Positions 47,193 through 55,890 are shown, counted from the first letter of the stretch. The stretch: 64,000 bases of DNA from Carboxylicivirga mesophila (GCF_018271975.1 NZ_JAGUCN010000003.1:124001-188000), one strand, 5' to 3'. Numbers and translations: made by a program. The notes: generated by a model from the letters alone, not told the origin.

Positions 47193-47510
47193 ATGTTGAT
47201 CGAAGTTACTGATGCCAATTTTGAAGAGTTAGTACTAAATTCAGATAAACCTGTATTGGTTGATTTCTGGGCAGAATGGTGTGGACCATGTCGAATGGTA
47301 ACTCCTATTGTAAAAGAATTGGCAGAAGAGTACGGTGAGAAGGCCGTTATCACAAAAATGGATGTTGACAGCAACCCAGGTACTTCAGTGAAGTTTGGTA
47401 TTCGTAACATCCCAACTATCCTGTTCTTCAAGAACGGTGAAGTAGTTGACAAACAAGTAGGAGCTGTTCCTAAAACTATTTTGGCATCTAAACTGGATGC
47501 TCTTTTATAG
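47193..47510 (+). CDS. trxA: Thioredoxin
   Basis: The protein has 105 residues, a classic cytosolic thioredoxin. The redox motif [11 protein letters not shown] is near residues 27-37, and the cis-proline region [16 protein letters not shown] near 70-85. It supplies reducing power for ribonucleotide reductase, peroxidases and others. It follows dnaE by 154 bases but seems to have its own promoter and a strong terminator. Confidence 0.97.
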   Translation: MLIEVTDANFEELVLNSDKPVLVDFWAEWCGPCRMVTPIVKELAEEYGEKAVITKMDVDSNPGTSVKFGIRNIPTILFFKNGEVVDKQVGAVPKTILASKLDALL

Positions 47511-47532
47511 TATAAGCATACAAAATAGGAAG

Positions 47533-47561
47533 GGCTGTCAGGTAATTGACAGCCTTTTTTT
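47533..47561 (+). terminator. Terminator after trxA
   Basis: GGCTGTCA (47533-47540) pairs perfectly with TGACAGCC (47547-47554) and seven T residues follow. Confidence 0.88.
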
Positions 47562-47593
47562 AATCCTTAATTTTAAAACTACCCCCTTTAAAA

Positions 47594-48385
47594 ATGAAAC
47601 AGACAATTTTAATTACGGTCGCTTTGGCGCTGATTTTTAGCAGCTGCCAGTTTTTCGGACCACAAAAACAAGTCGTAAAGACAGGTAACAAAAATGCCGA
47701 TGGCACATTCATCAAGAAGAGCCACTTTAACGATGATCCTAATGCTCCTGTTGAATGGGAAGTATCCATGAAGTTTAAAGATGGCAGCAAGTCGGCTATT
47801 CGCCATGGTTTATCCAAGCGTTATTCTACAACTGGCAAACTATTGGAGAGCATCAATTATGCCAACAATAAGAAAGATGGCATGCGCCTTACCTACCACT
47901 CAACCGGTAAAGTTTACAAGGAACAACCCTACAAAGATGGCAGACTAAACGGCATCTGTAAACGCTACGACAGAGATGGCCAGCTAACAGCCGAGTACGA
48001 ATATAAAAATGGCTTACCCGGCGTTGGGCTGAAACGCTACACCAATCTTGGTAAGCAACGCCCTGACCCGGCTATTAACGTACAAAAAGTTGATAATATA
48101 AGAACAAACGGTACTTATAACCTAGTCTTATCATTGGCAGGAGAAGGTGCTAAAACCATTAAATCGGTTGAGTTTTATGAAGGCAAACTGATTGAAGATA
48201 AATACTACCACAAAAATTTGTCACCAGCTCATAAGCTTTCATCTAAGAAAGGTGAAATACGCATCAAACTCCCACAAGGTAGTTCGATGAATAAAACACT
48301 TAACATTGTGGCTGTTTGTAAAACCTCAGATGGTTTAACACTCATTCTTCAGCAACCAGTAAAGGTTGACGCAAGAGGCATCTAA
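47594..48385 (+). CDS. Lipoprotein with MORN-like (YwqK-type) repeats
   Basis: The protein has 263 residues with a lipobox ending in FSSC near residue 17. From about 60 to 135 there are MORN/YwqK-like repeats (GLSKRYSTTGKLLESINYAN, DGMRLTYHSTGKVYKE, GRLNGICKRYDRDGQLTAEYEY). The C-terminal half is a beta-rich region I do not recognise. Such repeats occur in many envelope proteins of Bacteroidota and do not define a function. It is followed at once by a terminator shared with the convergent nucleoside transporter. Confidence 0.75.
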   Translation: MKQTILITVALALIFSSCQFFGPQKQVVKTGNKNADGTFIKKSHFNDDPNAPVEWEVSMKFKDGSKSAIRHGLSKRYSTTGKLLESINYANNKKDGMRLTYHSTGKVYKEQPYKDGRLNGICKRYDRDGQLTAEYEYKNGLPGVGLKRYTNLGKQRPDPAINVQKVDNIRTNGTYNLVLSLAGEGAKTIKSVEFYEGKLIEDKYYHKNLSPAHKLSSKKGEIRIKLPQGSSMNKTLNIVAVCKTSDGLTLILQQPVKVDARGI

Positions 48386-48410
48386 TAGCCTGATTTCGAC
48401 CCAAAATATC

Positions 48411-48442
48411 AAGCCTCTGCAATTAAGTCAGAGGCTTTTTTT
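48411..48442. terminator. Terminator between the lipoprotein and nucleoside-transporter genes
   Basis: AAGCCTCTG (48411-48419) pairs with CAGAGGCTT (48429-48437) and a T-run follows on the plus strand, almost reaching the stop codon of the convergent gene. Confidence 0.85.
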
Positions 48443-49835
48443 AGCCCATAATCATACCTACAATGGTGGCCGACATCAATGATGCTAAAGTTCCTGCCAG
48501 CAATGCTCTGAATCCGAAGCGAGAAAGGAATTCGCGCTTATTGGGCGCTAAGCCTCCAATACCCCCAATTTGAATGCCGATGGAAGCAAAGTTGGCAAAT
48601 CCACAAAGCATATATGTAGCCATAATAACCGATTTACTACTTGTCAGGGCCCCTGAAGCTTTAAAACCTGCCAGGCTTGTATAGCCTACAAACTCACTGG
48701 CAATAATCTTCTCTCCCAACAATTGGCCCACTAGAGCAATATCCTGCGAAGGCACACCAATCAACCACATTAGTGGCGCCAGGCAATAGCCCAGAATAAA
48801 TTCAAGGTTAAAGTGCTCGTATTGTCCATTGGTCCACTGCGCAATCGAATTGTTTAATGTGGTCCATTCACCCACCTTATCAAAGCCATAATTGATGAGG
48901 GCGATAAATGCAAAAAACACCAGTAGCATAGCACCCACATTGGCAGCCAGCTTTAACCCCTCGGTAGTTCCATTACTCATGGCATCCAGTATATTGCTGC
49001 CAATTTTATCCATTGATATTTTAATCTCAGAAACTATTTCTTCAGTTTGAGGAACGAGCACCTTGGAGATAACAATAGCACCCGGAGCCGCCATCACCGA
49101 TGCGGTTAACAAATGCTTGGCAAACATCAGTCGCTGTACCGGATCATCGCCACCCAGAAAACCAATGTAGGCAGCCAGAACACCACCAGCCACTGTGGAC
49201 ATACCTCCCACCATCACTAAAAACATTTCTGAGGCATTCATCTTTGGCAGATAAGCTTTGATCATTAAAGGCGCTTCTGTTTGTCCAAGAAAGATGTTAC
49301 CTGCAACCGACAAGCTTTCAGCTCCTGACAGCTTAAGGGCACGCGTTAACATCCAGGCCAATGCCCATACTACCTTTTGAATAACGCCCAGGTAAAACAT
49401 AACACTGGTTAGTGCCGAAAAGAATATGATGGTTGGTAATATCTGGAAAGCGAAAATATAACCGAATTTAGAAGTATCCAGAAAATCACCAAGCAGAAAC
49501 TCTGTCCCAACTTTAGTAAAATCGAGCACTAGTGTAAATAGCTTTCCTAAAAACTCAAAGATGCTTTGTACAAAAGGCACATATAGTACACACACAGCCA
49601 ACAACAACTGAATACCTAAACCAATACCCACCACTTTCCAGGAGATTGCTTTGCGATCGAGACTAAATAACCAGGCTATACCAATTAACACAGCCATACC
49701 AAACAAGCCTCTCACGATACTCATCATATCAAATGAGGCCGCAGTGCCAACTTCCACCACTTGTTCAGTTGTATCTTGCGAGAATATCAACTGTCCCATA
49801 AGGAGACAAGTAGCTACTAGAAGAAATTTCTTCAT
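48441..49835 (-). CDS. Concentrative nucleoside transporter (NupC/CNT family)
   Basis: The protein has 464 residues. An N-terminal signal-like segment (MKKFLLVATCLLMGQLIFSQ) precedes a CNT core with hydrophobic helices throughout; family blocks include SLSVAGNIFLGQTEAPLMI near residue 174 and FVGYTSLAGFKASGALTSSKSVIMATYMLCGFANFASIGIQIGG near the C-terminus. It imports nucleosides with sodium or protons. The long N-terminal hydrophilic stretch after the signal is common to the Bacteroidota members. It lies 51 bases after the bifunctional-nuclease-like gene and could be cotranscribed with it. Confidence 0.92.
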   Translation of the reverse strand: MKKFLLVATCLLMGQLIFSQDTTEQVVEVGTAASFDMMSIVRGLFGMAVLIGIAWLFSLDRKAISWKVVGIGLGIQLLLAVCVLYVPFVQSIFEFLGKLFTLVLDFTKVGTEFLLGDFLDTSKFGYIFAFQILPTIIFFSALTSVMFYLGVIQKVVWALAWMLTRALKLSGAESLSVAGNIFLGQTEAPLMIKAYLPKMNASEMFLVMVGGMSTVAGGVLAAYIGFLGGDDPVQRLMFAKHLLTASVMAAPGAIVISKVLVPQTEEIVSEIKISMDKIGSNILDAMSNGTTEGLKLAANVGAMLLVFFAFIALINYGFDKVGEWTTLNNSIAQWTNGQYEHFNLEFILGYCLAPLMWLIGVPSQDIALVGQLLGEKIIASEFVGYTSLAGFKASGALTSSKSVIMATYMLCGFANFASIGIQIGGIGGLAPNKREFLSRFGFRALLAGTLASLMSATIVGMIMG

Positions 49836-49886
49836 AAGGTTTAGGATTAAATTGAATAATGTAAATGATTCAGGAGGGTGATACTT

Positions 49887-50486
49887 CTACTTTTCTCTTC
49901 GGTTAATTTCATCTCTGATCTTAGAAGCCTTTTCATAATCTTCAGCCATGATAGCTTCATCAAGCATCTTCTTCAGTTCAGCAATCGTTTTTGATTTGTA
50001 CTCTGTACTGACTGATTTACTCTCACTACGCTCCACTGGCGTAATTGAGTGACCTTCTTCCTTCTTATCGAAATCAAGCACAATACCGGCTTTTTCAATA
50101 ATGTCTTCGTAAGTGTAGATAGGACAGCCAAAACGCAGAGCCAAAGCGACAGCATCTGATGTACGCGAATCGATATGCAGTTGCTCATTATCCCGACGAC
50201 AAACCAGCTCGGAATAGAAAATTCCTTCCTCAAGTTTGTAAACAACTACTTCAATAACATCAATATTAAAAGACTTAGAAAAATTTAAAAAGAGATCATG
50301 TGTTAAGGGTCGAGGAGGCTCCAATCCTTCAAGCTTAATGGCTATAGACTGGGCTTCAACACCACCAATTATAATTGGAATACGCCTTTCTCCATCCTCT
50401 TCGGCTAACACCAGCGCGTAAGCTCCAGATTGAGTCTGGCTATATGACAAACCAAGAATATTTAACTTGATTTTTTTTCTACTCAT
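49887..50486 (-). CDS. Bifunctional nuclease-like protein with UvrB/UvrC motif
   Basis: The protein has 199 residues. The DUF151/BFN domain covers about 5-135 (LGLSYSQTQSGAYALVLAEEDGERRIPIIIGGVEAQSIAI, DSRTSDAVALALRFGCPIYTYEDI). A C-terminal UvrB/UvrC motif is seen at about 160-197 (AELKKMLDEAIMAEDYEKASKIRDEINRRE). DUF151 proteins have been reported with nuclease activity in plants; the bacterial role is poorly known. Linking a BFN domain with a UVR motif suggests a protein-binding role. Confidence 0.88.
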   Translation of the reverse strand: MSRKKIKLNILGLSYSQTQSGAYALVLAEEDGERRIPIIIGGVEAQSIAIKLEGLEPPRPLTHDLFLNFSKSFNIDVIEVVVYKLEEGIFYSELVCRRDNEQLHIDSRTSDAVALALRFGCPIYTYEDIIEKAGIVLDFDKKEEGHSITPVERSESKSVSTEYKSKTIAELKKMLDEAIMAEDYEKASKIRDEINRREK

Positions 50487-50791
50487 AGCGGCTTATTAGA
50501 TCTTCACTCTTTTGCTAATGAATGCAATAAAAAGAGTGAATGAGTGTTATTCTTTGTATTCAAGCAAATATAACAATTAGTTTTTAACATTGACAGGCCA
50601 ACACCGTTTTATAACTATCAGCGGCCTCGATTTCAAGCCATAAAAAACTAATTTTCAGCTGTCAGTAACAAAAATATTTGTGCCGAAAAGTAATTTTATA
50701 TACTTTTGCACTCCATTGAATCCTGTGGGGTCGAAAAAGTGGCTTTAAAACGGAAGTCCACCTCCTGGATAAAACCATAAAAATTGGTGAC
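50487..50791. other. Divergent regulatory region between the bifunctional-nuclease-like gene and rplU
   Basis: This 305-base gap contains a 9-bp hairpin (CACTCTTTT 50505-50513 with AAAAGAGTG 50530-50538) in the likely 5' leader of the minus-strand gene, a -7-like element for that gene (TATATTTG, 50572-50565, minus strand), and the rplU promoter. No ORF is supported. Confidence 0.6.
50677..50708 (+). promoter_or_regulatory. Consensus promoter of rplU-rpmA
   Basis: TTTG (50677-50680), a 20-base spacer and TACTTTTG (50701-50708) match the Bacteroidota consensus. The leader of about 75 bases can fold GTGGCTT (near 50740) with AAGTCCAC (near 50753), a possible autoregulatory stem. Confidence 0.78.
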
Positions 50792-51103
50792 ATGTACGCA
50801 ATTGTTGATATTGCTGGACAGCAATTCAAAGTAGAGAAAGAAAGAAAAATCTTTGTGCATCGATTGAGTGCCGAGGAAGGTGCTACAGTTGAATTTGAAA
50901 AAGTACTTTTAACAGACAACGAAGGTGACGTTAAAATTGGCGCTCCTGTTTTAGAAGGTGCTAAAGTAACGGCGAAAGTTCTATCACACGTTAAAGGTGA
51001 TAAAGTAATCGTTTTCAAGAAGAAAAGAAGAAAAGGTTACAAAAAGAAGAACGGACATCGTCAGTACTTCACTCAAATTCAGATTGAAGAAATCGTAGGT
51101 TAA
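50792..51103 (+). CDS. rplU: 50S ribosomal protein bL21
   Basis: The protein has 103 residues, normal for bL21. It opens [25 protein letters not shown] and ends with the conserved [26 protein letters not shown] block. It is the first gene of the bL21-bL27 pair, with an upstream consensus promoter. The unit ends at the hairpin before serS. Confidence 0.98.
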   Translation: MYAIVDIAGQQFKVEKERKIFVHRLSAEEGATVEFEKVLLTDNEGDVKIGAPVLEGAKVTAKVLSHVKGDKVIVFKKKRRKGYKKKNGHRQYFTQIQIEEIVG

Positions 51104-51125
51104 AAACTCAAAAAATTAGAATAAG

Positions 51126-51389
51126 ATGGCACATAAGAAAGGCGTCGGTAGTTCGAAGAACGGTAGAGAGTCGGAAAGTAAACGACTCGGCGTAAAAATT
51201 TATGGCGGTCAGGCTGCCAAAGCTGGTAACATCATCGTTAGACAGCGTGGTACTCAGCACCACCCAGGTGAGAATGTTGGTATTGGTAAAGACCACACAT
51301 TATTCGCTTTGGTAACAGGTACTGTAGCTTTCCGCAAGAAGAAAGACAACAGATCTTATGTTTCAGTAGTACCATTCACTGCTGAATAA
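51126..51389 (+). CDS. rpmA: 50S ribosomal protein bL27
   Basis: The protein has 87 residues and begins [24 protein letters not shown], lacking the long N-terminal extension cleaved in Firmicutes. The basic N-terminus reaches the peptidyl-transferase centre. It follows rplU by 22 bases, as in most bacteria. Confidence 0.98.
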   Translation: MAHKKGVGSSKNGRESESKRLGVKIYGGQAAKAGNIIVRQRGTQHHPGENVGIGKDHTLFALVTGTVAFRKKKDNRSYVSVVPFTAE

Positions 51390-51408
51390 GATTCTTGAAA
51401 AGATTATT

Positions 51409-51457
51409 AAATCTCCTGTTTTTATTACTTTCGTAATAATTTCAGGAGATTTTTTTT
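51409..51457 (+). terminator. Terminator after rpmA
   Basis: AAATCTCCTG (51409-51418) pairs with CAGGAGATTT (51443-51452); an inner ATTAC/GTAAT stem adds stability, and a T-run follows. Confidence 0.85.
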
Positions 51458-51478
51458 ACTCGCTAACCATACAACAAT

Positions 51479-52750
51479 ATGTTGACGTTAAAATTCATTC
51501 AGGACAATAAAGAATTAGTCGTTGAGCGACTGAAAATAAAGAACTTCGATGCCAGCACAATCGTTGACAGCATCATCGAATTGGATAACCGCCGAAAAGC
51601 AACACAGGTAGAAGCTGAATCTTTTCAGCAAGAGATGAATGCCCTATCCAAAGAGATTGGTCAGTTGTTTAAAGCGGGTAAAGCTGAAGAAGCTAACCAG
51701 GCTAAAGCACGCACCGGTGAATTAAAAGATAAGATCAAGGATCTGAACACTTCCCTGGATGATATAACATCGCAGCTGAACGAGCAGTTAGTATCCCTTC
51801 CTAACATCCCTAATGAGATTGTTCCTCCGGGTAAAGGCGAGGAAGACAATGTGGAAGTGAAAAACGGCGGCACCATGCCACAGTTGGAGGTAAAAGAGCC
51901 TCACTGGGATTTGATTAAGAAATATGACCTGATTGATTTCGAATTAGGCACCAAGATAACAGGCGCCGGTTTCCCGGTGTATAAGGGCAAAGGCGCCCGT
52001 TTGCAGCGCGCTTTGATCAATTTCTTTCTTGATGAAGCTGAAAAAGCAGGTTACAGCGAGGTGATTCCACCATTAGTGGTAAACGAAGACTCGGGCTTTG
52101 GCACCGGGCAGTTACCCGATAAAGAAGGACAAATGTATCATGTTACAGCCGATAACCTGTATTTGATTCCAACGGCCGAGGTACCTGTTACCAACATCTT
52201 CCGCGATGTAATTCTGAAGGCTTCAGAAATGCCGGTTAAGCACTGTGCTTATTCAGCTTGTTTCCGTCGTGAAGCTGGCTCATGGGGTGCCCATGTGCGC
52301 GGATTAAACCGCCTGCACCAGTTCGACAAGGTAGAAATTGTACAAGTGGCCCACCCAAATGAATCATACGAGATTCTTGACAAAATGGTGGCTCACGTTC
52401 AAACATTGGTTGAGAAGCTGGGATTACCTTGGCGTATACTGCGTTTGTGTGGTGGCGACCTGAGCTTTACATCTGCCCTCACCTATGATTTTGAGGTATA
52501 CTCAGCAGCTCAGGAGCGCTGGTTAGAAGTTAGCTCAGTATCAAACTTTGAAAGCTACCAGGCCAACCGCCTGAAATTGCGTTACAAAGAGGACGGTGAG
52601 AAAAAAGCACAACTGGCCCACACGCTTAACGGCAGTGCATTGGCATTACCACGAATTGTGGCTGCCATCCTTGAAAATAATCAAACGCCTGATGGTATCA
52701 GAGTACCTGAGGCATTGGTTCCTTATACTGGATTTGATATTATCAAGTAA
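51479..52750 (+). CDS. serS: Seryl-tRNA synthetase
   Basis: The protein has 423 residues. It is a class II synthetase with an N-terminal coiled-coil arm (about 25-105) that binds the long variable arm of tRNA-Ser. Catalytic motifs include the FRREAGSWGAHVRGLNRLHQFDKVE motif 2 region near residue 262 and the C-terminal NGSALALPRIVAAILENNQ motif 3 near residue 383. It follows the rpmA terminator closely, with its start 21 bases after the U-run. Confidence 0.97.
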   Translation: MLTLKFIQDNKELVVERLKIKNFDASTIVDSIIELDNRRKATQVEAESFQQEMNALSKEIGQLFKAGKAEEANQAKARTGELKDKIKDLNTSLDDITSQLNEQLVSLPNIPNEIVPPGKGEEDNVEVKNGGTMPQLEVKEPHWDLIKKYDLIDFELGTKITGAGFPVYKGKGARLQRALINFFLDEAEKAGYSEVIPPLVVNEDSGFGTGQLPDKEGQMYHVTADNLYLIPTAEVPVTNIFRDVILKASEMPVKHCAYSACFRREAGSWGAHVRGLNRLHQFDKVEIVQVAHPNESYEILDKMVAHVQTLVEKLGLPWRILRLCGGDLSFTSALTYDFEVYSAAQERWLEVSSVSNFESYQANRLKLRYKEDGEKKAQLAHTLNGSALALPRIVAAILENNQTPDGIRVPEALVPYTGFDIIK

Positions 52751-52761
52751 ACAAAAAATCA

Positions 52762-52806
52762 AGGCAGAAGGCAGAAGATTTCTAAACAGACTTCTGCCTT
52801 CTGCCT
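52762..52806. repeat. Perfect 16-bp inverted repeat after serS
   Basis: AGGCAGAAGGCAGAAG (52762-52777) pairs with 52791-52806 around a 13-base loop. No U-run follows. The word CTTCTGCCTTCTGCC recurs in spacers of the ilv-leu cluster, so it looks like a dispersed repeat that also can act as a transcript-end hairpin. Confidence 0.6.
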
Positions 52807-52833
52807 ATTTATTACTGTATAAACTAATTGACT

Positions 52834-53142
52834 ATGTATATATTCAACACCACTTTTATGATTGACGATACCATCACTGATGAGTGGAAACAGTGGATGA
52901 ACCGCAATTACGTGCCAACCATGAAAGATTTGGTTAAGAATATCCGTGTTGAATTGTACCAGGTAATGGCCGTTGTAGAGGAAGGGAACACTAACTATTC
53001 CTGCCAGATGCAGGTATATAACCCCTCTGATTTGGACACCATCAATAAATACAACGCCATCCTGATTAACAACGCCAAGGGGACCTTTGGCGATAAGTGC
53101 TTAACCTTTAGTTCTATTCTTAACGAGGTACAGCTTGGCTAA
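52834..53142 (+). CDS. DUF4286-like small protein
   Basis: The protein has 102 residues from ATG 52834 (the frame open from TTG 52828 adds only two residues). It opens [22 protein letters not shown] and has the ferredoxin-like alternation of beta and alpha of DUF4286 proteins common in Bacteroidota. No catalytic motif is seen. Its stop overlaps the ruvC start by 8 bases, so the two are translationally coupled. Confidence 0.75.
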   Translation: MYIFNTTFMIDDTITDEWKQWMNRNYVPTMKDLVKNIRVELYQVMAVVEEGNTNYSCQMQVYNPSDLDTINKYNAILINNAKGTFGDKCLTFSSILNEVQLG

Positions 53143-53689
53143 AGAGCGTATTATATTAGGCATCGATCCCGGCACAACCGTTATGGGCTATGGCATAGTA
53201 CGCGCTATAGGCAACAAGGCCGAGATGGTGACCATGGGTGTGCTCGAACTGCATAAATACGGCGACCACTACCTGAAGCTGCAAAAGATATTTGAGCGCG
53301 TGGTACAATTGGTAGACACCTACCACCCGGATGAGCTGGCCATTGAAGCACCTTTTTATGGCAAAAATGTACAGTCGATGCTGAAGCTGGGTCGCGCTCA
53401 AGGTGTGGCCATGGCGGCGGCTCTATCGCGCTCAGTGCCAATTTTTGAGTATGCACCACTCCGTATTAAACAAGCCATCACGGGCAATGGCCGTGCCTCC
53501 AAAGAACAGGTAGCCATGCTGCTGCAAAACCTGCTTAAGATTGGTGAACTACCCAAATACCTGGATGCCACCGATGGACTGGCAGCTGCCTATTGCCATT
53601 TTCTTCAAAACCAGAGAGTAACTCTATCCGGTGGTTCTAAAAGCTGGAAAGACTTTATCAGCAAAAACCCGGGACGGGTAAAGAAATAA
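53135..53689 (+). CDS. ruvC: Holliday junction resolvase RuvC
   Basis: The protein has 184 residues from a TTG start at 53135; no ATG precedes the conserved [15 protein letters not shown] that begins at residue 6. Acidic catalytic residues are visible in GIDPG (Asp), [11 protein letters not shown] (Glu, near 69) and [12 protein letters not shown] (Asp, near 144). It cuts four-way junctions made by RuvAB. Overlap with the upstream gene supports the TTG start. A 12-bp hairpin lies 46 bases downstream. Confidence 0.93.
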   Translation: MAKERIILGIDPGTTVMGYGIVRAIGNKAEMVTMGVLELHKYGDHYLKLQKIFERVVQLVDTYHPDELAIEAPFYGKNVQSMLKLGRAQGVAMAAALSRSVPIFEYAPLRIKQAITGNGRASKEQVAMLLQNLLKIGELPKYLDATDGLAAAYCHFLQNQRVTLSGGSKSWKDFISKNPGRVKK

Positions 53690-53735
53690 GCTATCTCTAT
53701 TTTCTAAAGTACATTGTTGGTAATTATACAGCAGG

Positions 53736-53775
53736 AGTATGTTTTTTCATAAGCAGGCTTTTAAAAAAACATACT
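53736..53775. repeat. 12-bp hairpin downstream of ruvC
   Basis: AGTATGTTTTTT (53736-53747) pairs perfectly with AAAAAACATACT (53764-53775), with a further inner AAGC/GCTT pairing. No U-run follows on the plus strand, so transcription ending is uncertain. Confidence 0.5.
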
Positions 53776-54188
53776 GTGCATTTAGTAATTTAACCCGGGT
53801 TAAATATATTTTTAACCCCAGTTTAAGCATACGTTGACCCGAGTAAAAATAAAAAAGTGTAAGCATGAAAAAGCAAAAACATACGTATAGGTAGTCAATA
53901 CTTTGCTTTGATAAAACGGATCACTTGAATATAATTGTGGGGAAGCCGTAATTACTTAAAAAAGTTTTAGCTATGATTGATTTATCAGCACTATGCATAG
54001 CCTGAGGCTTCAAGGAACTTTGTCTTACCAGACGGGTTTTCTTTTTCTTTGAGATTATTGCTTTGTTCGGCATAGTTCAAGCAAGCTTGACTCTGCTCTC
54101 ACTTATCGCAATAATTTCCATCGCCGAAAAAGAAACAAAAAGACTAGCGCCAAGTCAAGTTTCGGGTAATGTTTTAATTCAGTTATAT

Positions 54189-54208
54189 TCGACCCGCTCT
54201 GAGGTCGA
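54189..54208. repeat. REP-like hairpin
   Basis: TCGACC (54189-54194) pairs with GGTCGA (54203-54208) around 8 bases. It is the first of four GC-rich hairpins in 150 bases. Confidence 0.5.
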
Positions 54209-54228
54209 TGAATGAAACGTAAATATTA

Positions 54229-54298
54229 CTATAAATATGGGATGCCGCCGGCATCCTCTTATTGCAAACATGACACCTGCGGTGTCAAATATTTATAG
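54229..54298. repeat. REPIN-like inverted doublet
   Basis: Ten-base terminal inverted repeats CTATAAATAT (54229-54238) and ATATTTATAG (54289-54298) enclose two hairpins with 7-bp stems and 3-base loops: 54240-54256 (GGATGCC stem) and 54271-54287 (TGACACC stem). The two halves are inverted copies of one unit with different, compensating stem sequences. Confidence 0.75.
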
Positions 54299-54318
54299 AT
54301 CTAATTGGTAAAAAACCC

Positions 54319-54337
54319 ACAACCCCGGCGGGGTTGT
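54319..54337. repeat. REP-like hairpin with CCCC/GGGG stem
   Basis: ACAACCCC pairs with GGGGTTGT around GGC, an 8-bp stem. It shares the CC-N-S-C-GG core of the neighbouring doublet. Confidence 0.65.
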
Positions 54338-54432
54338 ACAATGTAATTATTTTGCACATCGCCCGAATTACCCTAATTGACTTTACACTAATCCTATTAA
54401 TGCTTCTACCCGCTCTATTAACCGATAACGTT

Positions 54433-55890
54433 TTACAAATCGTAAATACTTTTTTGCTTTGGTTGCTCACGGCGCAATTGCTCATAATGGTACTTACGCT
54501 GAGCCTCCATAAATATTGGGGTAAAGCTCTCCTTGGGCGATGGAGCAGGCGATAAGCGCAACTTCTGCGTCGGATCAATCACAAAATAGGCCGGAAGGGC
54601 TTTAATACGATAGTCGAGCGCCACTTTGGGCATGGCCCCATAATGCAAAAAATCCCATTTAAACTTATTAGCCTTCACCAGTTGTTCAGCGGCAGTTGGG
54701 TCCTCATCCATAATAACAGTGACAATCGTCAATTCACGTCGCAGTTGTTTATACAGCACATTCAGTAACTGTAATTCTTCTTTACAGGTATGATTGCTGG
54801 TATGCATGAAGTTGAGGTAAACAAATTTGCCTTCATAATCACTTAAAGAACGCTCTTTACCATCGAGCCGATAAAGCGTAAACTGTGGCGCAGCTGAGCC
54901 TGTTCGCAGCCAGGTAACCTGCTTATGCAAGCCCGCTGCTATTTCTCTAATCCGATAGAACGCACTTTGCTCAGTAGCTTCTTTAAAGAGGCGAATAATC
55001 GTTTCCTGCTCATAACGGCCTGAGTAGAAACCATCGTAAAAACCTTTTAGTAATAACAATTCAGCAAAAAGGCCATCAGCGAACAAAGTGTCCTTTTGTA
55101 AAACGCTTGATAAACTGTCGAAACTGGCTCCTTTGGCATAAGCATCGCGCAAGGCTTCACCGGCCGATGACGAGAAATAATAATTGAAGAAGCCTTTAAA
55201 ATAGGTATTAAAAGACTGAATAAACGAAGGCATCATAACACTTATAGAATCGCCTTTGAACGTTTCATAAATGGCTTTTCGCTTATTACGCTTATAGGCC
55301 AGCATGCGCAATTCGCCATAGGCATACTGCCTGTACTTCGAAAAATAAGGGTGAGCGCTTGAATGCAGGCTATCCGTTGTAGACATGATATGATTGGCCA
55401 GCTTTACATCGGCGTTGGCAAAAATGCGCACTGCATTACCATTGTATTGGTCAGTCAGATAGTTGTCAAAAGCCGTAATAGATCGATTCAGTCCCTGGGC
55501 ATCAGCGTTGGCTATTCCTAACTCTATTTCTTCAGGTACAAAATACGGATTGAATCTATCGGCATCGGTGCGTGGTTTGAAAGGAGGCAGCACCAGTTCA
55601 TAGCTTTGACCTGGTTCCAGATATATATGGCCCCGAAACTTCCCCATGTCAATACTGGCATGCGTAACTGCCGCCAGTTCGATACTTTGCTCAAAATCAC
55701 CCTTTTCATTCACCCTGACAACCATTAAATCAGCCATTTCCATAGAAATGGGATTAACGACCTTTTGTACGACAAGATCATAGCCGGCATAATCAGGTGC
55801 ATTTCCCTTAACGGTAACCCACCTGAGCGGCTGCTGCCCCAGTAGTGAGCCTATATTTAATAAGGCTATCAGGAGAACAAACAAGCGCAT
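54433..55890 (-). CDS. Secreted thioredoxin-fold (TlpA-like) protein missing one active-site cysteine
   Basis: The protein has 485 residues with a signal peptide (to about SLLGQQ). The N-terminal 320 residues are beta-rich then helical, a common arrangement in Bacteroidota TlpA-like proteins. The C-terminal domain (about 330-465) has the redoxin pattern FVYLNFMHTSNHTCKEELQLLNVLYKQLRR and the cis-proline block IKALPAYFVIDP. In place of the usual Cys-x-x-Cys, the first cysteine position is Asn and only the second Cys remains, so thiol-disulfide exchange by the normal route is unlikely. The start overlaps the coaD stop as TAATG. Confidence 0.82.
   Translation of the reverse strand: MRLFVLLIALLNIGSLLGQQPLRWVTVKGNAPDYAGYDLVVQKVVNPISMEMADLMVVRVNEKGDFEQSIELAAVTHASIDMGKFRGHIYLEPGQSYELVLPPFKPRTDADRFNPYFVPEEIELGIANADAQGLNRSITAFDNYLTDQYNGNAVRIFANADVKLANHIMSTTDSLHSSAHPYFSKYRQYAYGELRMLAYKRNKRKAIYETFKGDSISVMMPSFIQSFNTYFKGFFNYYFSSSAGEALRDAYAKGASFDSLSSVLQKDTLFADGLFAELLLLKGFYDGFYSGRYEQETIIRLFKEATEQSAFYRIREIAAGLHKQVTWLRTGSAAPQFTLYRLDGKERSLSDYEGKFVYLNFMHTSNHTCKEELQLLNVLYKQLRRELTIVTVIMDEDPTAAEQLVKANKFKWDFLHYGAMPKVALDYRIKALPAYFVIDPTQKLRLSPAPSPKESFTPIFMEAQRKYHYEQLRREQPKQKSIYDL

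Larger units (their letters stand above)
53690..54432. other. Long non-coding region with repeated hairpins
   Basis: This 743-base gap has no supportable gene. It holds a 12-bp hairpin (53736-53775), a pair of degenerate (C/G)-rich palindromes (TTAACCCGGGTTAA near 53790), an imperfect inverted repeat with ATTATTGC (54054-54061) and GCAATAAT (54108-54115) beside the words CTTTTTCTTT and GAAAAAGAAAC, and a cluster of REP-like hairpins at 54189-54337. Confidence 0.7.

Noticed and set aside
53790-53830. TTAACCCGGGTTAA palindrome as an operator
   Set aside because: It is a clean palindrome but lies in a repeat-rich non-coding stretch with no nearby promoter or regulator gene, so a binding-site claim is unsupported.
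54334-54555. 73-codon hydrophobic ORF on the plus strand
   Set aside because: It overlaps the 3' end of the TlpA-like gene in antisense and begins inside a REP-like hairpin tail. Hydrophobic composition alone is not enough support.
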